Shown here piece after piece: positions 21,194 through 30,952 of a DNA stretch of 64,000 bases. How positions within the stretch are numbered: position 1 is the stretch's first letter; each line of letters starts with the position of its first letter. Below the pieces are notes generated by a model. That model searched no databases, was not told the DNA's origin, and saw nothing but the letters and a program-made list of their open reading frames with translations. The position numbers and the translations under genes are program-made. Source of the stretch: Marsupella aquatica (lineage: Eukaryota > Marchantiophyta); the NCBI GenBank assembly GCA_973895155.1, contig OZ316898.1, forward strand, positions 14,260,001 to 14,324,000, written 5' to 3'.

Positions 21194-24100
21194 ATACCAA
21201 GGGATCGGCATACAAGCCGATTACGAGGGCAGAACAAATTGAGGCCCTATTAGAAGTCGGGAAAGCACAGCGGCCTGACCCTCAGGAGGAAGAGATGGAT
21301 GAGATGCACAGACAGAATCCAGAGCCGAGGCAGGAAGGGAAGCCGACCACCAATTCAAAACTGGATAGACCGGCAAGGGGACAATCTATGGACACCAAGG
21401 AAGGGACCGACTCGGCTAGTCCAGCCGAGATTCCAGTTTATGGAGGTATGAGACTGGAGAGATTGGAAGCCGAGCTGGACCCGAATTTGAAGAAACAGAT
21501 TAATATGATCCAAGCACGGCAATATCGGAAGCTCAACTTAGGAGAGGGAAGAGAACTGAACTTAGGGAGAAACCTAGCACCTGAGCTCGAGAAAGAGATC
21601 AAAGACTTATTGATTGAATTTCAGGATGTGTTTGCATGGAGTCACCAAGATCTAAAGGGAGTAGATCCAACACTAGGGGAACATCGAATTGATCTCATGT
21701 TAGGAGCCAAATCATTTCGACAACCAATTCGAAGGATGAACCCGAAGTATTCCCTGCTGGTCAAAACGGAAATCGACAAACTAGTGGAAGCTGGATTCAT
21801 CACTCCAGTCCTGCATTCAGACTGGGTGTCTCCAATTGTGATAGTTCCCAAGAAAGCTGGACCCGATGGTAAACCCAAGATCCGGGTTTGTCAGGATTAC
21901 AGGAAGCTGAATGAAGCAACATTAAAAGACCATTTTCCTTTACCGTTTACTGATATGGTACTAGACATGGTAGCCAGTCATGAACTATATTCATTCATGG
22001 ATGGGTACTCGGGTTATAACCAAATCAAGATTCGGCAGGAAGACCAAATCAAGACAACCTTCATCACGGAATGGGGGAGCTATGTCTTCAATCGTATGCC
22101 GTTTGGACTCTGCAATGCACCAGCTATGTTCCAACGATTAATGGTGAACATTTTTCATGATTACTTGAGAAAGTTCATGGAAATCTTCATTGATGACTTT
22201 GTAGTATTCGGGAAGGCATCGAAACATGCTAAATACCTCAGGAAAACCTTCATGAGATGTAAAGAGGTGGGTCTCAAGTTACACCCAGATAAATGTTTCT
22301 TTGCAGTAACCGAGGGGGTGCTACTAGGCCACAAGGTATCAAGGAAGGGCATTGAGATTGACAAAGGTAAGCTAGCAGTATGGCTAGATATCATGCAACC
22401 TAAGAACATAAAGGATGTAAGATCCTTCTTGGGATGCATTGGTTACTATCGCCGGTTCATCAAGGATTTTGCCAAGCTAGCTTTACCATTAACCAACATG
22501 CTCAAGGTAGGAGCAGACTTCGAACCCACCCCCGAACGAGTCACAGCAGTGGTAGAATTGAAGCAGATGTTAGTAGAGGCCCCAGTCATGATAGCACCGG
22601 ACTAGAACAAAGATTTTCACGTTTTTGTCGATGTCTCGGGCTTTTGTATCAGCTTAGTACTAAGTCAGTTGGATGAGAAAGGAAGGGACCATCCCATATA
22701 CTTCGCAAGCCGTCAGCTTGCCGATGCCGAACGGAACTACTCCACCACAGAGAGAGAAGCATTAGGAGTCATTTATTCCTGTAAAAAGTTTAGGCATTAT
22801 TTACTAGGGTACAAGGTAATCTTTCATACCGATCATGAAAGTTTGAAGTACCTAGTCAATAAGCCGGACCTTACAGGCAGAGTAGCAAGATGGATTTTGC
22901 TATTACAGGAGTTTGACTATGAGCTGAGGATCAAGCCGGGAAAGTTACACGCCAATGCCGACTTCTTTTCAAGGATCACAGGTGAACCTGCCACGGATTG
23001 CATCGACGATCGATTCCCCGACGAGGAGCTATTCGTTGTGGAAATAGCTGATACATGGTACCCTAAGATTTTACATTTTCTCAGCACTTCCAGATTACAG
23101 CCAGGATTAAGCCGAGAACAAGCCGCAGTCTTTGTGCGGAAGGTCAGACAGTATCAGTGCATTAAAGGCATACTGCACAAGCATGGAATCAACGACACGA
23201 TTCAAAGGTGTTTAGAATAGGGAGAGGTAAAACGAGTCCTACGGGCCATGCATGGAGAGGAGGCCGGAGGACATTTTGCCCCGGTAACCACGTCTAAAAA
23301 GATATTAAATGTCGGTTACTGGTGGCCCACCTTGCACAAGGATGTCTATCAATTTATCAAACAATGCGATCCTTGTCAGCGAGCGGGAGGACCAAGGGCG
23401 TCCACCAGACATCCACTGCACCCTATTCTACCTCTGGCACCATTCAAGAAGTGGGGTATTGATTACATCGGACCTCTGAAACCACTGACCCACCCTCGAT
23501 GGAATAAGTACATAATCCTGGCTACGGATTATGCAACTAAATGGGTAGAGGCCAGACCGACCACGAAGGATGATGCAATTACTACGGCTAGATTCATGTA
23601 TGAGCAGATCTTCACCAGGTATGGAGCACCCCTAGAATTAGTTAGTGATAGAGGAACCCATTTTCTGAATGATATAATTAGTCGTTTAAATGAGCAGTAT
23701 TTAGTTAGACATAGGCCTACTACTCCCTACCATCCAAAGGCAAATGGGTTGACAGAACGAGCAAACGGAATTATAGGAAAGATATTGAACAAGACAGTAG
23801 CTCATAACAAACTCGATTGGGATGATAAATTGTTTGCTGCTATTTTTGCTTACAATCTAGCCTATAAATCCACTACTGGTCATACACCCTTCTTCTTAAC
23901 CTTTGGACAAGAAGCCCTGGTACCCATGCAACTTGAGATACCGACATTTCAAGTTACAATTGAGGAAAGAGCCTCAGCGGAGGAGAGCCTAAGGGAGCGA
24001 GAATATAGGTTAGAAGCTTTAGAGGAGGCGAGAATGATTTCAGCCGAGAGAGTAGAATATAGACAGAATATCATGAAGCAGCAGTATGATAAAAAGTTGA

Positions 24101-24366
24101 AAGTAGTTAGTATTCACACCGGTGATCTTGTGTTACTTTATGACAGTAGGTATAGTAGGTTTCCAGGGAAGCTTTACACTCGCTGGTTAGGACCCTTTAG
24201 AGTAACCATGATGTTCTCCAATGGCTCCGTAAAATTGGCCAACATTACGGGAGAGGTATATCCAGTTCGCATCCATTATGACCGACTCAAGAAATACTAT
24301 ATGGACGAAGATGAAGTTGTTCGCGAGGACGCTTCACAATTAAGTGGGGAGCTATGTGATGCCTAG
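21100..24366 (+). pseudogene. pol: pol (reverse transcriptase-RNase H-integrase) of Ty3 copy 1
   Basis: This lies in the -1 frame relative to gag-protease, overlapping it by 94 nt; the pol frame opens right after a TAA at 21097-21099, so expression would need a -1 frameshift. Reverse transcriptase shows the PFGLCNAPAMFQRLM and IFIDDFVVFG motifs; RNase H starts near DFHVFVDVSG; integrase has an HHCC-type finger ending CDPCQRAG and catalytic motifs around GIDYIGP, LVSDRGTHF and PKANGLTERANG. Stops at 22603-22605 (TGG to TAG) and 23218-23220 break it. The frame ends 12 nt inside the 3' LTR. Confidence 0.95.
24342..24354 (+). other. Polypurine tract
   Basis: AAGTGGGGAGCTA directly precedes the 3' LTR, where plus-strand priming is expected. 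It lies within the last pol codons. Copy 2 has the same sequence at 45492-45504. Confidence 0.7.
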
Positions 24367-26675
24367 CCAAGAATCACTCGGCCAGTGAAGTGGGTAAAGC
24401 ATGAATGCACCCTGGAAACACCTTAGTATAGGGACAAAACAAGGAAAATATAAACAATTAGGGGCGACTATGGAACCCGGGCCGAGGCCGGAGGTAAGGA
24501 CGCTGGGGGTGAAAACTCGATTAGGGTTAGGGCGCGCTAAGCATCGGCGGCTTAGGAGGATGGAAGCCGAGATTGAAGATCTAAGGGCGGCCAAGAAAGC
24601 CCAAGATGAACTACGGATTAAACGGCATGAGCTGAACATCATGCAGGGGCAGTTGGACACCGCACAGGCTGATAATCAGAATATCAAGGATAAACTGACT
24701 CAGACGCAGGGAGAGTTGGCCGATACGATCAAAGAGAGGGAGAAGTGGAAGCAAGAGCTGAGGAATGCAGAGGAGGCCCACATAACAGCCAACAGCCGGG
24801 CCATGGTGGAAACCCAAAGAAAGGAATGGGCGTTGAAGGGGGAGCTCGAGAAAATCCGCGGAGCCCTTGAGCAGAAGGAGGCCGAGTTAGGAAAATCCTA
24901 TCAAGGGATTATGGCGCTGCAGCAGGAGCTTGCGTCCCTGACGGCCAGCTTCAAGGCCGACCTAAGGGAGATGGACAAGATGCTCGATCAGACTTACGCC
25001 AAGATGAATCAGATGGAGTCTGTCATCATTGTAGAGCTCGACAAGGAGCTAAGAGCAACCCGGGAGGAGAGGGCTACCTTGAAGAAAGAACAGGAGGAAG
25101 CCCAGAAGGAACTAGAGGAGGCGCGCAAGGACCTGGATGAGACCCAGGAGGAGTTGGAGGAGATCACGAGGAAGATGGAGAACCTCCAGCGGCGGGCCGA
25201 CAACCAAACAGAGCGGCTGAAGAAACAAGCCGCAGTATTTAAGTGCTTGTCTTCATCAGGCCCAACTCCAATTGGGGCAACCAAGTTACCAGGAGTGGTA
25301 CTGGCCGAAGAAAAAGCCACGCCACCTGCACCAGTGCCGGAAGTAAGTGGGAAGGGGAAGGGACCAGCTGCCGAACCAGAAAAGAAGAAGAAGCGGAAAC
25401 CTTCAGGGTCAAGGAGTAATACGACTCCACTGGCCGTGGTGACCAAGGAGGTAGACCCAGCACCAACCTCCAGCAGGAACACGGCAATAGATCCCGCTAT
25501 CACCAAGGGTGGGGAGGGTGCGGCCCAAGCCGAACTACTCAATCATGAGGCCGGTATCCCAGATCCGCCTCTTGAGCAGGCCGGGGAGACCGTAGCTGAG
25601 AATGATTCCCGAGTCGATGCTGACGCCGATGGTGGACCCAGTCAGGCCGATGGAGAGTTGACTTAGTCAAGGGCAGGTAATCTGTCAGAAAATGAACCTA
25701 CGGCAGTGGCTGAGGAGGAAGCGTTGGGGGCGTCCATTGAGGATCCACCACCGGTGTCGTGACGGTGCAAGGGCGCCGTTCCTTTTAGGAAGGGCGGACG
25801 TGGAGGGAGGAGGCGTGAGTGGGCAGGGCGGGCGCTGATCTCCAAGTTTAGGATTAGGATCAGGACCAGGAGCGGCCCTGACACTTAGCTTAGTGGGATT
25901 GCGGTTCCACTGGTAGGAGCAACACTTGTGCTCCTGCCTTGCTGTACATAGGTAGATCTGGGCAAGTAGATTACTGTTAGGTAGATTAGGCTTACGCTGC
26001 AAAGAATTAGGCGGATCCACTACCAGGATAAGTACCTGGGCAGCGGGGAGCTCAGGGCCTCTTCTTTAGCAAGTTTTTAGTTTGCACCAGCCGGGCTGGG
26101 ATCAAGTAGTAAGAGAAGCTCTCGGTTAGTCATACAGTGACCCTTGTGTATATTCATGTTTCCTCATGCCTAAGAGCTGAATAGAGTTGGCCTCACGGCT
26201 TAGTTTGCAGAGCTTGTGTATGAGATGTACTGTTTGTATGGCAAGTGCATGGTATGACTCAGTCAGAATGAGTCATTTTGCTATTTGTGTGTCGCATTAA
26301 CTTGTGTGAAGAGTGGCCACATCAACTAGAAGGAAGGAAAGTAAGCAAGGGAGTGAGAGTTGGATGTGTCGAGCTGAGAGAGGTCTTAGCGGCTTAACCA
26401 AGCCTATTGGGGATCATTCCGGCGGCGGAATCCAAACATACCTAACAAACGGAGGGGAAGACGAGGGAAGGCCTAGATTAGGCCGGCTACGTATCTCATG
26501 ACCCGATGAAGGATCTGTCCAGTATATGTGTGTAAAATGTTAATAGTAGTAGTAGAAGGTTAGCAGCGTCCCATGCCGCTAAGCCACGAAAATGGCCTCG
26601 CCAAGCGTGAAACCTGAGGGAATCGGCTTGAGCTGGGGGGTTTCTTGGGTTTAGGGAGCCATGGGACGTACCACA
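24355..26675 (+). repeat. 3' LTR of Ty3 copy 1 (2321 bp)
   Basis: Nearly identical to 15797-18136, with a few substitutions and small indels (for example loss of one GCCGAGGCTGAG-type repeat near 25595). It is followed by the GTGAA target duplication. Confidence 0.95.
24470..25762 (+). pseudogene. LTR-encoded coiled-coil protein, short form (3' LTR of copy 1)
   Basis: Uninterrupted from MEPGPRPEV at 24470 to a TAG at 25664-25666 (CAG in sister copies), ~31 codons before the usual end EDPPPVS. The coiled coil begins at RRMEAEIEDL; a KKKKRKPSG basic patch resembles a nuclear localisation signal. Lies wholly inside the LTR. Confidence 0.75.
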
Positions 26676-26680
26676 GTGAA

Positions 26681-28667
26681 ATTCTTGATGCAACAAGTTT
26701 TGCACATTGGAAGTCACTAGCTGATAGGGTGGCAGACCCAAATGATTCCTTCACCTTTGATAGGACAGGTTTGACCAGGTGGAGTATACTAGCCACTTTG
26801 CCCTATTGGTCTGAGTTGAAGATCCGCCATCTCTTAGACCCCATGCACATAGAGGGAAGTGGGGAAGGCTTTGATAAAGCATTTTTATGGGGTTCTAGAA
26901 GGACACTAATTTTAGAGAGGCATGCGAGGAGATGGAAATGCATCCAAATGTTTGGGTGACAACTGATCCTATCACAGGTGTGGAGAATCGTCCTTCTGCT
27001 CCTTGGGTGTTGAGTGTTGGCCAAAGACGTGAATTTCGGAACCGTATAGGAGAGATGCGGTTTCCTACAGGCTATGGTGCCAACCTTCGGAAAGCTTTTG
27101 GGATGGAGGACAATCACAAGTGGCCACGATATCTGAAGACACATGACTATCATCACCTATTGCAGCATATATTGCCAGTGGCAATTATAGGTATAGGGAG
27201 TGAAGAAGTGCAAGATGTCATCTGGTCATTGGGTCGTTTGTTGAGATGGATATGCTCAAAGGAGATATATGTAGAAGAGATCCCTGGGATGGAGGTATTG
27301 GCAGCTGAGGTGGTATGCAAGTTGGAGAAAGCCCTTCCTCCTTCCTTCTTTGATTGTCAGGTTCATTTACTTGTGCATCTTGTGCGGGAGGTTGCCATTG
27401 CTGGTCCAGTGCATTGTAGATGGATGTATTGGCTTGAGCGTTACATGGCGGTGTTGAAGGCTTATGTACGTAACCATGCACGGGTGGAGGGAAGCTTAGC
27501 TACAGGATACTTGGCAGCAGAGAGTATGTTTTATTGTAGTAACTTGGCCACTATTGATCCTACTTGTCCACGTACTTGGATGGAGGAAAGAGAAGAGGAG
27601 GAGGACCATTTAACAAGTGCCACAAAAACACGCATGTTGACATCAATAGAGTGGTCACAATTGACAACATTTATGTTGAGTAATAGTAATATCATGGAGA
27701 AATGGAGAGAGTTTTATGAGAATGCCAAGAGAACAAGTCAAAGAGCAAGAATTTTTCCTAAGATGCATGAGTATATGAAGCAAAAGTTGCTTGAGTTGGA
27801 TGACATGGTGACACAAGGAGGAGATGTGTCCCACTTTCCTACCATCACAGATGACGTTCGGACCATTGTTCATGGCCCTTTGAGAGTGGTGATATCCAAG
27901 ACGGCTATGTGGACACAAGGGAGACACTTCAGGTCCACTAGTACCTAACCTTTCTTCCTCTATTAATTCATGTAGACCTTATTTTGATTAGTTATTTTTA
28001 TTGTTTAAAAACTTTCTATTATAATTAATGACATCCATAACTGTAATGTTGGCTTCTATATTTATGCCATAGGCCATGTGGGTTTTGGCTATTTAGGGAT
28101 GGGTGTCATATTTTGATGATTATTACATTAATGATATCTTTTGTGTAATAAAAATTTGTGGGTTTTGTTAATTTCAGGGTTTCTTCCCTTGATGAGAAGA
28201 GGGGTCGTACTTTTGATTGTGGAGTTCAAGGGGAATTTTCTCAAGACTCCAGAAGCAGCCGCCATGACAGGAACATTGTTAGAGATGTTGTGCCACACTA
28301 TGGGAAGATAGAGGAGATCTTGGTGGTATCATATGACAACCATTCAAAGTTTGAGGAATATGTCTTCAAGTGCAAGTGGTTCAAAGTGAACCTTGTTGGT
28401 CAAAATTGCACTGTACTTCAAGATGAGAGTGGGTTTACACGGTTGAAGACAAGTGCTACTAGTGTTCAAGCATCTCATTGGCAAACATCAGAACCATTTG
28501 CTTTTCCATCACACTTGGAGCAATGTTTCTACATTCCATACCCCTTAGACACCGAGTGGTCAATTGTCATCACCTATGTGCCACGTTCTCGTTCCATTGT
28601 TTCTGAGAAGCCAGATGTTATTGTATCAGACCTAGATGACCTTGAGGCCGATGAGGACCAAGTGTGA
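26681..28667 (+). pseudogene. CACTA transposase, 3' part with DUF4218 and DUF4216 regions
   Basis: The frame resumes after the Ty3 insertion with EILDATSFAHW. A frameshift lies near 26905, after which EMEMHPNVWVTTDP opens a long frame with the DUF4218-like stretch (HHLLQHILPVAI, PPSFFDCQVHLLVHL, CRWMYWLERYMAVLKAYVRN). An intron at 27933-28177 joins GRHFR to VSSLDEK in frame; the last exon has the DUF4216-like motifs RTFDCGVQGEF, YGKIEEIL and FKCKWF, ending at 28667. These regions always accompany the catalytic domain in plant CACTA transposases. Confidence 0.85.
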
Positions 28668-29119
28668 GGGACATATTTATATGCACTTGGGTCCAGCCTA
28701 GACATTTGTTCATGTTATATTTGATTTGTTCATGTTTGGTGATATAAAAAAAGTATTGTCTATATTTATATTTGCCATTCACTTTTGAAGAGTCATACTC
28801 ATGACATATGTATTGTATTGTTTTATTGTGATCACTTGTGAATTTTACATGCAACTTTCTATCTAACCTCTGTTGCTCAATATAACTTTATTTCCTACTT
28901 ATTCCATAATTTTCATTGTCACCCTCGTGTTTCCCTCCTCAGTGGTACGTCTATCCCTCCTCCTCCCTTCCTCTTTCTCCTCCCTCCTTCCTCTTCCATT
29001 GTACTCCCTCCCTTTTCCATCCTTCATTGTACCTCCCTCCATCCTCCCTTCCTCTTCCCCCCTGCCCCATCCATATATTGGACCATCCACCCTCTTAATT
29101 GTCTCACCTCACAAAAATT
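28668..29119. other. 3' flank of the transposase gene
   Basis: AT-rich sequence, then a pyrimidine-rich stretch (28930-29060) of CCTCC/CTTCC repeats. No coding or RNA feature seen. Confidence 0.5.
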
Positions 29120-29609
29120 TTAATTTTTAGTTTGCGAACAATTTGCGAAGCTCACAAAATCTCACCGGACTCGCAATTTCTACAAAGCTTTTCGTTTCTC
29201 AATATTTCCATACAATACTCTTCGCAACCTTGTGATGCAAATTCAATCACAAATTTCATATTCTCATCGTTTCGCAAATCTTCCATCCTCTGACATTCTT
29301 AAACTTGTCAAACAAATACTATTGCAAAACAATTTCAATCCAACCTTCTTCGCAAATATTTACATTAGTTAGTTTCGGAGTCGGCGAACGATTTTGGCGT
29401 CTTCATAAGGCGCATTTCCATTCGGCGCGTTTCGGTAAAACTTGCAAAATCATTTACTTCACAATTTATTAGCGATATAATGTGCTTCAAGTATTATCTT
29501 TGCGATAGGGATAGAATCGAAAATTGCGATGCGGGTTGATTTGCAAATTATGCCAAGCGCCGCCCATCGGAAATACAAGAGCGTCGACAAAAATACCTTC
29601 GCAAAAGTG
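29120..29609. repeat. TTCGCAA motif array and right terminus of element B/C
   Basis: Repeated TTTGCGAA, TTCGCAA, TTGCGAT and TTGCAAA motifs, ending in CACTTTTGCGAAGG on the minus strand. The motif type matches the arrays at 9045-9390, 10255-10440 and 11695-11905. Confidence 0.65.
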
Positions 29610-30303
29610 TCAAATATGTTGTTAATGGCCTGCAAATGCCCGGGTTTAGGGTAACCAATTATCTAGGAGAGGAGGGGGCCGGGCGAAAGGCACAAGGGAA
29701 GTAGGGCCCACGGGAAGCGCAACCTCAGGGGCCTCAATCCAAGGGGTGTCTCATATCACGCTCAAAGTTTTGGGGGAATAAACACCCTAAAAGTTAAGTC
29801 AATAAAGTTTTTTTAATGAATTTTTTACCCCTAACTTAATGGAATATTCCAAGAATATTCCCATATTTGATTTTAAGAAACCCTATGATTCTTATAATTC
29901 TCAAAATTGGATTAAAATAACCCTAATGTTCTTCAACAAAAATTTAAAAGTATTTCACTAAACCCAATAAAAACCCTATACTTATTCATGCATGATGGGT
30001 CGAAAGAAAAGAAGTGAGGACCCCGGGAGCGCAACCAAGCGGGAGGACCTTCATTTTTCAAAATTGTTTCTGCTATGTTGAGATTGAGTTGCAGCCGCAA
30101 CATTGGAGAGGAGGCTGTCGAGTTTGCTGGAGGTGAAGCACTGTTGCGGCTACATTGGAGAGGAGGCTGGAGGTCGAGAACTGCTTCAGTCACATTGGAG
30201 AGGAGGCCAGAGGTTGAGAGGAGCTGTTGCTGCAACATTTGAGAGGTGTTGTGGACTTGCATTTTTTGTGCAGCACTTGCGGCTCAAGTTTTAGTTTAGT
30301 TTG
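29610..30303. other. Spacer with imperfect GAGGAGGC repeats
   Basis: Between element B/C and the TIR element. At 30095-30245 an imperfect repeat of ACATTGGAGAGGAGGC occurs about three to four times. No gene recognised. Confidence 0.5.
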
Positions 30304-30350
30304 CTCTCGGGGGTCTCACTATATGGAGGACCCCCCCATCACCTGCGACG
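30304..30350 (+). repeat. Left terminal inverted repeat
   Basis: CTCTCGGGGGTCTCACT, 17 divergent bases, then ATCACCTGCGACG. Pairs with 40003-40047. Confidence 0.7.
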
Positions 30351-30479
30351 TTTTCATGCCTAGACCCCCATACTTATTAAGTTGAAATTTTTTTTTCCTC
30401 CCTCTTTCTTTCTTCTAAGAGTCTAAAATCCAAATTGTATTGCCCCTATAATTTGTGAAGTAAAGTGTCACATATCAAT

Positions 30480-30853
30480 ATAAAATGCCTAGAAAGAAAA
30501 GATAAGTCTATGTCAGTACCTTGTGAAGTCGTATGTCAGACATGGCACGCCCTGCAACAGTTCTTGCACCTTTGTCGACCTTAAACTTTGATCATTTCAA
30601 TGCATCATTTATATTGTGTACCTAAAAGGTCATCCCAATATAAACCTTACGTGCATAAGTGGGATGGCCTTTAAGGTCACAACATAAATAATCCATTCCA
30701 CCCATTGATCACCAATCCCATGCTCCATCCATACTCCATTTAAAACTTATGTTGAGAGATGTAACATGTGACGGAGGGGAATTGAACCCCTAATTGAGAA
30801 AGGATCTCAAGTTGCCAATCCGTCACCCCCTATCCTATCCCACTACACCCACT
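30480..30853 (-). mobile_element. Candidate tRNA-derived SINE
   Basis: On minus, 30853-30770 reads as tRNA-like: an A-box-like TAGTGGGATAGG and a perfect B-box GGTTCAATTCC near 30782-30790. It lacks a convincing cloverleaf, so it is not called a tRNA. A ~290-bp unrelated body follows. The 3' border and target duplication are not resolved. Confidence 0.35.
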
Positions 30854-30860
30854 AATATTA

Positions 30861-30940
30861 ACAAAATAAAACATATATACAGACTCTCAAAAACTAAACA
30901 ACAAAATAAAACATATATACAGACTCTCAAAAACTAAACA
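30861..30940. repeat. Perfect 40-bp tandem duplication
   Basis: Two identical units starting ACAAAATAAAACATATATAC, immediately downstream of the transposase stop (minus-strand sense). Could be a target-site or replication-slippage duplication. Confidence 0.95.
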
Positions 30941-30952
30941 GTAACATGATAT

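Larger units (their letters stand above)
15797..26675 (+). mobile_element. Ty3/gypsy LTR retrotransposon, copy 1 (plus)
   Basis: A complete element with LTRs 15797-18136 and 24355-26675, both TGTGATGCC...ACCACA, flanked by a perfect 5-bp target duplication GTGAA (15792-15796 and 26676-26680). Order: LTR, primer site, gag-protease, pol in the -1 frame (reverse transcriptase, RNase H, integrase), polypurine tract, LTR. No chromodomain is seen at the integrase end. Several nonsense codons mean it is not autonomous. It sits in the CACTA transposase of element B/C and is therefore younger than that element. Confidence 0.97.
9024..29609 (+). mobile_element. CACTA-like DNA transposon B/C, interrupted by a Ty3 element
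   Basis: A single element is inferred from its parts: TTCGCAA-type arrays at both flanks (9045-9390 and 29120-29609), a second gene on minus, and a SET gene plus transposase on plus, mirroring element A. A ~20-base segment around GCGGGTTGATTTGCAAAT occurs in the right array and, inverted, in the intron array near 10380. The right end reads CACTTTTGCGAAGG on minus and ends at 29609. The left end has no clear CACT terminus; TTTGCGAAG occurs near 9051, so this edge is approximate or damaged. Without the 10.9-kb Ty3 insertion it would be ~9.7 kb. Confidence 0.65.

Noticed and set aside
24200-24366. Chromodomain at the integrase C-terminus
   Set aside because: The frame ends ~80 residues after the SH3-like region with no aromatic-cage pattern.
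30770-30853. tRNA gene on minus strand
   Set aside because: The B-box is good, but acceptor and anticodon arms do not form a convincing cloverleaf; kept only as a SINE candidate.
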